From positions 2,869,501 through 2,933,500 of the forward strand of contig NZ_CP132543.1 of the NCBI RefSeq assembly GCF_030845195.1: DNA of 64,000 nt, written 5' to 3'. Both the position numbers and the translations under genes were made by a program. The notes beneath the pieces are model-generated. The model had not been told where the DNA came from. It saw nothing but the letters and a program-made list of their open reading frames with translations, and ran no database searches. Below are positions 34,344 through 42,334 of the stretch, one piece after another. This DNA comes from Sanyastnella coralliicola (lineage in GTDB: Bacteria; Bacteroidota; Bacteroidia; Flavobacteriales_D; Sanyastnellaceae). Positions within the stretch are counted from its first letter, which is position 1. Each line of letters starts with the position of its first letter.

Positions 34344-37300
34344 TTACTTAACGATCTGTAGACGCTCAGTCATTACGTTAGTTCCCGCGATAACGCGAAC
34401 TGTGTAAAGACCAGACGTGAACTCAGACATTGAAGTCTGGATAGTAAGGTTTGCACCTGTAGCAGCGATCTGCTCAGCACGTACAAGCTTACCAGTTGCA
34501 TCCAGAACTTCGATAGAAACTACCTCAGACTCGATACCTGAAACGTTGATTGTCACGTTGTCACCGTTTGATGGGTTAGGGTAGATAGCAAGATCACCCA
34601 TTTCAACAACGTCAAGACGCTCAGCGTCGTCAGCAAGAACTACAGGAGATTCGATCTCTCCAACGATACCAGCAGGGCCGATGATCGAAAGAAGTTCAAC
34701 TCCACCGTAGTTAGTAGCCGCTCCGTTAGAGAATTCTGGCTTCACGCGTACTTCGTAAACTGCTCCTTCAACAAGACCAGCAACGTCGCTAATACGCATG
34801 TAACGGTTAGAAGCTCCACGTAGGTGGATGATAGGAAGCTGAGATCCGTCAGTGTTAACGAATTCCCAAGTCCAATCAACAACACCACAAACGTAAGGAG
34901 TAGCTGCGATGTAATCACCTAGGAAGTGAGGACCGTAGTTAGCCTGGTTGTCAGACTCACGTAGAGCTGCCAATGGCTGATCGTTCACTTCTAGAGTACA
35001 TGGCTCGTCGTTCTCAACTTCGATAGATTCAGTGTTACCGTCTCCACGAGTAAGATCGAATACAGAGTTGATAGAAACATCGTAGATGTCTCCCCAACCT
35101 AGGTCAGCGATATCAGAAAGAACAACGAATGTGTTCGGTCCACCTGCCTGGTACTGGTAAGCTGATCCATCACCTTGAGAAGTCAAGTTGAAGATGTAAT
35201 CATCAGCACCAACCCAGTCAGCCTTGAAGATATCACATAGATCGTATGGTCCAGGACCGTAATCACAACGTGTATCAGGAATAGACTGAGCACAGATATC
35301 GAACAATGCAGGGCCTGCAACGTCGAAGTAAGGAGCAACACGTACGAAGTAAGTGTCACCAGCTGTCAAGTTTCCGATGTTTAGTACCTCACCACCGTTC
35401 ACGAAGACAACGTCTTCAACGTCAAGTGGGTTGTTACCAGCATCCTGAAGCTCGATCAATGCATCGAAATCAGCAGTGTTTACTTCTAGACGTACACCTG
35501 ATGTCATAGGTACGAATGAGTACCATAGGTCAAGACCAGCACCACTTGTGAAAGCAGTAGCTTCAGGAGCCTGTACAGTTGCACCAGCGATGTCTTCACC
35601 AACGTATCCGTTACAAGAACCTAGCGCTTCCATAGAAAGAGCAAAGGCAAGTGATGGAAGGTCGTTTAGACATGGAGCAGCGATACAAGAACCATCGTCA
35701 AGCGTTGCAGCAGGATCGAAGTTACATGCAGTAGCATCAGTACATCCAAGTACAGGACAAGATCCAGTGTTACCTACGTCAACGAAATCAGTACCAGTGT
35801 TGTCACCGTCTCCGATTGGAGCGCTGTCAAGCTCGACGTTTCCGATAGATGAACCACCTACAGAGAAATCGATGTTTGCACCGTTCCATCCGTCACCGAA
35901 TGAATCGAACATGTCGATCTGGTAACATCCAGCAGGAAGACATAGTGAGAATGAACCGTCATTTCCAGTTCCAGAGTATACTACGTTCGCACCGCTATCA
36001 ACGATATCGAAAGATACCTCACCTGGGAATCCACCTCCGTCAACAGTTACGTCAACAAGGATGTCGTTACAAACGATACAAGATCCATCATCTACAGTCG
36101 CAAGTGGGTCGTAGTTAGAAGCCAATGGATCAGTACATCCAAGAACAGCAGCAACACCACAGTATACGTTGTAATCTAGTTCAGTTTGTGAACCTGAAGC
36201 ACAGCTAACTGAAACGTCAGAGTTGATTTCAATTGTGATTGCACCAGTAGTCGAAACTGCGATTACTCCAGAAACGTCTCCGTCTCCAGTGAACAATACT
36301 GCACCTCCGTTTCCAACACCATCGTAGATAGTGATGTCATCGAAGTTTGTTTCGAAAGAACCAGCAAGAATCTCGATGATTACTTCATCACCAGCGTTCG
36401 CTGCTGTGTATACAAACTGAGTTGATTCGTTAGAATCGTAGCAGTACTGGAAGTTATCTGGAGTAGTTGGAGCACAAGTAGGAACGATACAAGAACCGTC
36501 ATCTACAGAAGCACCAGCGTCGAAGTTGATCGCGTTAGGATCAGTACATCCGTTAGAACAAGCAGCTTCGTCGATATCAACCTGAAGGTCGAACGTACCA
36601 GAAGCACCGTTGTAACCATCTACCATTACGTAGTATGTAGTGTTAGCAGCTAGGTCACCACAAGCGAATGAAAGACCTGCCATGAAGTCAGTCAAATCAT
36701 CGTTTGCAGCTACTAGGTTACCACCACAAGCATCGAAGATAGCCATCTGCGTATCATCAACGTCACCGGTTTCAGTTGTGTATACGTCAACTACTGCAGG
36801 GTTTGCAGGAGTAGTGAACGAGTACCATAGGTCGTTATCTACGTCAGTTTCGAATGAACACCATCCGTCAGTAGAAGAACAAGAACCTAGTCCGTTAGTA
36901 CCAGCTGGGATTGTTAGGATCTCAGGAGTACCACAAGCGTTAGTGTTATCAACAGTCACAGCAACACCTGATGTAAGAGCGATAGCTCCAGAACAGTTAT
37001 CGTTTGCCGCAGCAGCGATACATGTACCGTCATCAGCAGTAGCTAGTGGATCGAAGTTACAAGCAGTTGGATCAGTACATCCAGGAATCGCGTTAGGGAA
37101 AGTCAAAGTGCTTTCAACTGACTCGAATCCAGTCTGTGAACCAGCTCCAGAACATGCAGCATCGTAAACGTAATCAACACGTCCAGCAGCCTGGTCACCA
37201 CCTACGAATACCTGTAGGTTGATGTTGAATGAAAGGTCACCATCAGTAGTGAACTGTCCAAGAAGAACTCGGTTGTTAACTCCTGTTGGAAGTGCAGACG

Positions 37301-37766
37301 CAGATGTTGGTAGTGTAAACCACGCACCGTCGTCCATCAATAGGTTAGCTCCTGGATCAGTGTTTACAGAACCTGTGAATGGATCAGCAGGAACAGTAGA
37401 AGCCTGACCGATGTCAGCAGCTCCAGGCTGTGTTGAGTTGTCAACACCGATTGTTACCCATGAGTCAGCCTCAATCGTTGGGAATACTGCAAAGAATGCT
37501 GGGTTGATCCCTGATGGGTTAATTCCACCCAAAGCATCATTGAAGAAATCCGTAGTAGTAGATACGTCAAGTGGGTGACACTGATCGATCGCGAATACCG
37601 CAGATACGATGTCAGATGCATCTCCCATCTCAGCGTAGATGCGGTAGATTGGCTCACCTACACCACCGAAAGCCGGAGTGTATTCTTCCACAACGATCTG
37701 GTTTAGCTGAGCAAAGCTCATCAGACCGGTGCATACTGCCGCACAGAACAATAATAACTTTTTCAT
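34344..37766 (-). CDS. Large T9SS-secreted mosaic protein with Cys-rich GCTDP repeats
   Basis: A 1140-residue exported protein with signal peptide MKKLLLFCAAVCTGLMSFAQ. It begins with the IVVEEYTP/NNRVLLGQFTTDGDLSF module shared with the 301-residue protein. Four Cys-rich repeats (GCTDPxAxNFDxxAxxDDGSC type) are interleaved with bacterial pre-peptidase-like beta domains (CSGAIALTSGVAVTV ... DLWYSF), a CUB-like part (FQYCYDSNESTQFVYTAANAGDEVIIEI) and a DSFGDGWNG module. The C-terminus (LAIYPNPSNGDNVTINVSG ... LYTVRVIAGTNVMTERLQIVK) is a T9SS type A sorting domain, so it crosses the outer membrane by type IX secretion. A surface or adhesive role is inferred. Start at 37766 for the signal peptide. 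Confidence 0.9.
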   Translation of the reverse strand: MKKLLLFCAAVCTGLMSFAQLNQIVVEEYTPAFGGVGEPIYRIYAEMGDASDIVSAVFAIDQCHPLDVSTTTDFFNDALGGINPSGINPAFFAVFPTIEADSWVTIGVDNSTQPGAADIGQASTVPADPFTGSVNTDPGANLLMDDGAWFTLPTSASALPTGVNNRVLLGQFTTDGDLSFNINLQVFVGGDQAAGRVDYVYDAACSGAGSQTGFESVESTLTFPNAIPGCTDPTACNFDPLATADDGTCIAAAANDNCSGAIALTSGVAVTVDNTNACGTPEILTIPAGTNGLGSCSSTDGWCSFETDVDNDLWYSFTTPANPAVVDVYTTETGDVDDTQMAIFDACGGNLVAANDDLTDFMAGLSFACGDLAANTTYYVMVDGYNGASGTFDLQVDIDEAACSNGCTDPNAINFDAGASVDDGSCIVPTCAPTTPDNFQYCYDSNESTQFVYTAANAGDEVIIEILAGSFETNFDDITIYDGVGNGGAVLFTGDGDVSGVIAVSTTGAITIEINSDVSVSCASGSQTELDYNVYCGVAAVLGCTDPLASNYDPLATVDDGSCIVCNDILVDVTVDGGGFPGEVSFDIVDSGANVVYSGTGNDGSFSLCLPAGCYQIDMFDSFGDGWNGANIDFSVGGSSIGNVELDSAPIGDGDNTGTDFVDVGNTGSCPVLGCTDATACNFDPAATLDDGSCIAAPCLNDLPSLAFALSMEALGSCNGYVGEDIAGATVQAPEATAFTSGAGLDLWYSFVPMTSGVRLEVNTADFDALIELQDAGNNPLDVEDVVFVNGGEVLNIGNLTAGDTYFVRVAPYFDVAGPALFDICAQSIPDTRCDYGPGPYDLCDIFKADWVGADDYIFNLTSQGDGSAYQYQAGGPNTFVVLSDIADLGWGDIYDVSINSVFDLTRGDGNTESIEVENDEPCTLEVNDQPLAALRESDNQANYGPHFLGDYIAATPYVCGVVDWTWEFVNTDGSQLPIIHLRGASNRYMRISDVAGLVEGAVYEVRVKPEFSNGAATNYGGVELLSIIGPAGIVGEIESPVVLADDAERLDVVEMGDLAIYPNPSNGDNVTINVSGIESEVVSIEVLDATGKLVRAEQIAATGANLTIQTSMSEFTSGLYTVRVIAGTNVMTERLQIVK

Positions 37767-37794
37767 AGTGCTAGAATATATAGTTAATAAAGGA

Positions 37795-37830
37795 AAATGG
37801 GAGGGCACAAGGCCCTTGGCCCTCCCATTT
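37795..37830 (-). terminator. Hairpin terminator of the 1355-residue protein gene
   Basis: AAATGGGAGGGC (37795-37806) pairs perfectly with GCCCTCCCATTT (37819-37830) around a 12-nt loop. On the minus strand a T-rich run (TTTTCCTTT) follows. It lies 14 nt after the stop at 37845. Confidence 0.85.
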
Positions 37831-37844
37831 ATTTTTGGTTAATC

Positions 37845-40800
37845 TTAACAAGTTGTACCGAAGGCACCTAGGAACTGAAGAAGGTCAGCCGCGTTAACGA
37901 TACCATCTTCGTTCAAGTCTTCAGGACAAGGGTTTGCAGTGTCGAACAAACATGAACCGTCGTCAATTCCAGCGGCCATATCGTAGTTCGTTGCATCTGG
38001 GTAAGTACATCCTAGACATGAGCTGTATTCACAAGCTTCACATACTGGAATGTTTACTGCAGGATCGTAGTTACAAGCAACAGGCTCAGCACATCCTGAT
38101 ACACAAGCACCAGCTCCAAGAGAGAATGTGATGAAGTCTTCAGCTGTAGCTACACCACCGAAGATTGGTCCTTCGTTAGCTCCTAGTAGAGTCCAACCGA
38201 TCTCTCCGTCGAACGTACCACCACCAGCAACGATGTAGTAACAATCATCAGTAAGACATAGTACGTCTGTACCAACAGATACACCGTCACCGTCTTGAGC
38301 AGAATCAAGGTCACCAGAAGCGATCAATGTTCCGTCTACAGAGTAGATTTCGTAAACTGCTCCGTTCCATCCGTCACCGAATGAATCAGTCATTTGGATC
38401 GTCAAACAGTTATCGAAACAACAAGATCCGTCTTCGATAGTCGCAGTAGCGTCGAAGTTACAAGCAGCTGGATCTGTACATCCTGCACATGATAGGAATT
38501 CACAAGATCCGTCTTCGTCAGTCGCTAGAGGATCGAAGTTACAAGCACCTGGATCAGTACATCCACATACTGCAGCACCAATCACGAAGCTGAATTCACC
38601 AGCTCCACCAGAAACAATAGAAGCACCGAATTCGTCAACGATGTCGAATGAAATCTCACCGTCGAATGTTCCACCACCAATTGTAAGAACGTAACATCCG
38701 TCCTGTAGACATAGTAGGTCGAATCCGCTATCAGCACCACCAGCGTTATCCTGGTCAACTGTGAATAGAGCGTTGTCTAGATCTCCAGTAGCAACAGGAG
38801 TTCCGTCACCTAGAGAGATGTCGTAAGTTGCACCGTTCCATCCGTCACCGAATGAATCAGCCATGTTGAACTGAACTGGTGTTCCAGGTCCACCTGCACA
38901 AGTATCAGAGAAGAAGTCACAAGAACCGTCTTCGATGTTTGCAGCAGGATCGTAGTTGTAAGCAACTGGGTTAGTACATCCAAGTACTACAGGAGCACAA
39001 GTTACGTCTAGGTTGAACGCACCCCAATCTGGAGTCAATGGATCTCCATCAACGTCTTGGTGAGCGATGTATACGTAGTAGTTTGCACCAGCTACAGAGA
39101 TGAACTGAACTTCAGCATCATCCTGATCGAAGAATCCACAAGGGATAAATCCGTCAACTGCAGAAGCGAATGCTAGAGGGTCTTGAGCGTCAGCAACACA
39201 AGTGAAAGGACCTGCACAATCAGCAGCTTCCCATACAGTGATCTTAGAATCGATAACAGATCCACAAGTAGATAGAGTTACAAGGTCACCAGTACCAGTG
39301 AAGTTGTACCATACACCAGCTCCTGGAGCAGCGTCACAAGGAAGAAGTGTTGGAGCACCAGTAGCAGTAGCACCACCTGTAGAACCAACGTAAGACATGT
39401 TACACATAATTACTTCAGCGTTCGCACACTCATCGTTCGCAGGAACAACACCTGTGAAGTCACATGAACCATCGTCGTCTGTTGCTGTAGGATCGTAGTT
39501 GTTCGCAGCAGCATCAGTACATCCGAAGATCACACCTGATACAGTGATTGTGTAATCACCACATCCTGATGGGTCAGTTGTGAATACAGCGAAGATGTAG
39601 TCTGTGTTTGGAGCAAGTGTCAAGAAGTCACCTACGTCACCAGCACACTGTCCTGTAACAAGACATCCAGCGATATCATCAAGCGTGTTACAATCTCCGT
39701 CGTAGATCATCAAACCGATTTCAGAACCTGAATCGTTTGTTACGTCGAAGAAGAATGAATCGAATGTTCCAGAGTTAGCTGAGTAGAATACGTCGTATGC
39801 AGTACCGAATCCAGCCGCGAAGTTTGGCGCGTCAGATGGGTTAGCACAACAGATAGATCCAGAGATAGAAGAACCATCAGTTGGAAGTGGAATAGCGTTC
39901 GCACAGTCGTCGTTCGTAGGAACTCCTGGACATGGCTGACAAGTAGCGTCAAGCGTGAAGTCAATTCCAACTCCAGCACCGAACTCAGAAACTAGGATGT
40001 AGTAATCGTTACCAGTCTGAGCAGTGAATGCCAACTCAGAAAGGAATCCACCACCTGCACATCCGTCATCGTTTGCACCAACACAAACTAGGTTGTTACA
40101 ATCAGGAGCTGCAGCGTATACGTGGATCTTTGTGTCACCACCAGCTGAAGCACAAGTAGAAAGAATCACCTGCTCATCAGCAGCTGCGTTGAATACATAC
40201 CATACACCTGGTGAAGTAACGTCGATACCGCTACAACCACCACCACCGATCAATCCTTCGTTGTCAGAAGAGTTGATAGTAGTACCAGCTACAGAAAGAC
40301 CACAAGTGATCGCTTCCGCTGAACATACATCGTTGTTTGCTGGAGGGAATACACAAGAACCATCATCAACACCTGCGTTAGGGTCGTAGTTGATCGCTGC
40401 AGGGTCAGTACATCCTTCGAAAGGACATCCACCAGTGAATCCGAAGTCAATTCCTTGACCTAGTACAGGACCACCTGAACCGTAGTTGTTTCCAAGCTGA
40501 TCAGAGAAAGACCAACCTACTTCACCTGGGAATGTTCCGTCAGTTACAGAAAGGATGTAACATCCTGGAGCAACACAGAACTGATCCGTACCAACAGACA
40601 CACCGTCACCGATCTGTGCGTTGTCAAGATCACCAGTAGAGATAGTCGTCAAACCATCTTCAGTAGTCAACGTGTAAAGTGCACCGTTCCATCCGTCACC
40701 GAATGAATCAGTCATATCGAAGAACGCAAGAACTTCACCAGCTGCACAGAATACACAAGATCCGTCATCGATAGTCGCTGCTGGATCGAAGTTAGCTGCA

Positions 40801-41912
40801 GTTGGGTCAGTACATCCTGCACATGATAGGAAGTCACAACCGAAGTCAAAGTCAGCAGCTGCGTCGAAGTTACAAGCTGCAGGGTCAGTACATCCAGGAG
40901 TACATCCTGTACCGATAGATAGAAGTTCAGAACCAACTGATTCTCCGTCACCATCAGTAGCAGTATCTAGGTCACCTGACAAGATAACACCACCAGCATC
41001 AGAGAATGAGTACGTCGCTCCGTTCCATCCGTCACCGAATGAATCAGTCATTCCGTAAATGTAACATCCGTCTAGTAGACATAGGTCAAATGATCCTGCA
41101 CCACCTGCAGCAACCAATGCACCTGTTCCGTCAGTGATTGTCCAACCGATCTCTCCGTCGAAAGTACCACCTCCAACTACTAGAGAAACACAGTTGTCGA
41201 AACAACAAGATCCGTCGTCGATAGTCGCAACAGCAGAGAAGTTACATGCAGCAGCATCTAGACATCCGTAACAAGAGTAATCACATGAACCATCGTCAAG
41301 CGTTGCCGCTGGATCGAAGTTACATGCTGGTGTTGCACCGTCAGTACAACCTGCACAAGAAACGTACTCACAAGAACCATCGTCAACGTTAGCCGCTGGA
41401 TCGAAGTTACATGCTGGAGTCGCTCCATCAGTACATCCTGGTACTGGAGCTGCACATGTCAAAGACACTTCATAAGTACCTTCAGCAGCACCGAATCCAC
41501 CAACTACGATGTAGTAAGTAGTACCAAGTGCAGAAGTGAAATCTACAGTAGAACGAAGCCCGCTAAATGCACAAGCTGAATCGTCGTTTCCTGTAACACA
41601 TGTGTAAGCACCACAAGCTCCTGTGTAAACGTGAAGCTTAGTGTCATAGTTAGAGCCAGCGTTACAAGTAGTAACGTTGACAAGGTCTCCTGTACCAGCG
41701 AACTCGTACCAGTGTGCACCACCAGTTCCGATCGTTGTAATACAATCAGGCCCATCGTTTACCGACGCACCTACTGTTGAGCCAAGCACGATATCGCCAC
41801 AAGCGATTGGTAGAGCATTGGCACAACCGTCCTGTGCGGTCGCATTGCCTGTCCATAGAGCCATGATGGCTACAAAGAGGACTGAAGCAACTTTCGTAAA
41901 AGTTTTCTTCAT
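37845..41912 (-). CDS. Giant secreted mosaic protein with about 12 Cys-rich repeats and dockerin-like C-terminus
   Basis: A 1355-residue exported protein with signal peptide MKKTFTKVASVLFVAIMALWTGNATAQ. About twelve Cys-rich repeats (GCTDPxAxNFDPxA then DDGSC) occur singly or in pairs. Between them are four DSFGDGWNG modules (each with a GGGTFDGEIGW or DGVSVGT companion part) and four pre-peptidase-like beta domains (CANALPIACGD ... WYEFAGTGDLVNVTTC ... YYIVVGGFG). The end, CPEDLNEDGIVNAAD plus LLQFLGAFGTTC, is dockerin-like and shared with the 301-residue protein; there is no T9SS type A domain. Highly repetitive at the DNA level. Probably a cell-surface or matrix protein; the function is inferred from composition only. 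Confidence 0.87.
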   Translation of the reverse strand: MKKTFTKVASVLFVAIMALWTGNATAQDGCANALPIACGDIVLGSTVGASVNDGPDCITTIGTGGAHWYEFAGTGDLVNVTTCNAGSNYDTKLHVYTGACGAYTCVTGNDDSACAFSGLRSTVDFTSALGTTYYIVVGGFGAAEGTYEVSLTCAAPVPGCTDGATPACNFDPAANVDDGSCEYVSCAGCTDGATPACNFDPAATLDDGSCDYSCYGCLDAAACNFSAVATIDDGSCCFDNCVSLVVGGGTFDGEIGWTITDGTGALVAAGGAGSFDLCLLDGCYIYGMTDSFGDGWNGATYSFSDAGGVILSGDLDTATDGDGESVGSELLSIGTGCTPGCTDPAACNFDAAADFDFGCDFLSCAGCTDPTAANFDPAATIDDGSCVFCAAGEVLAFFDMTDSFGDGWNGALYTLTTEDGLTTISTGDLDNAQIGDGVSVGTDQFCVAPGCYILSVTDGTFPGEVGWSFSDQLGNNYGSGGPVLGQGIDFGFTGGCPFEGCTDPAAINYDPNAGVDDGSCVFPPANNDVCSAEAITCGLSVAGTTINSSDNEGLIGGGGCSGIDVTSPGVWYVFNAAADEQVILSTCASAGGDTKIHVYAAAPDCNNLVCVGANDDGCAGGGFLSELAFTAQTGNDYYILVSEFGAGVGIDFTLDATCQPCPGVPTNDDCANAIPLPTDGSSISGSICCANPSDAPNFAAGFGTAYDVFYSANSGTFDSFFFDVTNDSGSEIGLMIYDGDCNTLDDIAGCLVTGQCAGDVGDFLTLAPNTDYIFAVFTTDPSGCGDYTITVSGVIFGCTDAAANNYDPTATDDDGSCDFTGVVPANDECANAEVIMCNMSYVGSTGGATATGAPTLLPCDAAPGAGVWYNFTGTGDLVTLSTCGSVIDSKITVWEAADCAGPFTCVADAQDPLAFASAVDGFIPCGFFDQDDAEVQFISVAGANYYVYIAHQDVDGDPLTPDWGAFNLDVTCAPVVLGCTNPVAYNYDPAANIEDGSCDFFSDTCAGGPGTPVQFNMADSFGDGWNGATYDISLGDGTPVATGDLDNALFTVDQDNAGGADSGFDLLCLQDGCYVLTIGGGTFDGEISFDIVDEFGASIVSGGAGEFSFVIGAAVCGCTDPGACNFDPLATDEDGSCEFLSCAGCTDPAACNFDATATIEDGSCCFDNCLTIQMTDSFGDGWNGAVYEIYSVDGTLIASGDLDSAQDGDGVSVGTDVLCLTDDCYYIVAGGGTFDGEIGWTLLGANEGPIFGGVATAEDFITFSLGAGACVSGCAEPVACNYDPAVNIPVCEACEYSSCLGCTYPDATNYDMAAGIDDGSCLFDTANPCPEDLNEDGIVNAADLLQFLGAFGTTC

Positions 41913-42334
41913 CTGTTTTGGTTTTGGTTAATAAACATTATCTGTCAGGGTTCATTCCCTTCGACTCCCACTTCTGGGTTAAGTCCATAATAACGCTAGG
42001 GGATTAAGCAGTAGCCAACAGCCGTGCCAATCCCTCAATGAATAGTTAACTTTCTGAAATACAACAATTTAAATCCATCCCATCTTTCAGATGATCGTCC
42101 CAACATTGGAATTTTTTTCCCGATTTGGGTCGATTTTCGTACAGTTAGCTGGGCATTCGCCCATCAAAATTCACTTTTAGCGTCCTAAATTTATCAAACA
42201 TTCACATACATCTCCAAATAATTCCGAAAATTTGACCTCTAAATGTGCTTTATCTCTGGATTTTAAGCCTTTATCGAAGGAATCCATAAATTCCACGAGA
42301 TTAACATAGAGTTCATCTAAACCTATGTCCCATT
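41913..42334. other. Intergenic region between divergent genes
   Basis: 422 nt, visibly more A+T-rich than the flanking genes. It must contain the promoters of the 1355-residue protein (minus) and the CotH protein (plus). The minus leader ends AACCAAAACCAAAACAG before the ATG. TATCTCTG at about 42249-42256 is one mismatch from TAnnTTTG. Nothing else identifiable was seen. Confidence 0.5.

Noticed and set aside
35476-37167. Long plus-strand open frames opposite the 1140-residue secreted protein
   Set aside because: They are antisense shadows produced by the repetitive codon pattern; the minus strand encodes clear domains, a signal peptide and a T9SS sorting domain.
34344-41912. Regularly recurring DNA words resembling a CRISPR-like array
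   Set aside because: The repeats are in frame, encode GCTDP...DDGSC and DSFGDGWNG protein motifs, differ in spacing and sequence, and no cas gene is nearby.
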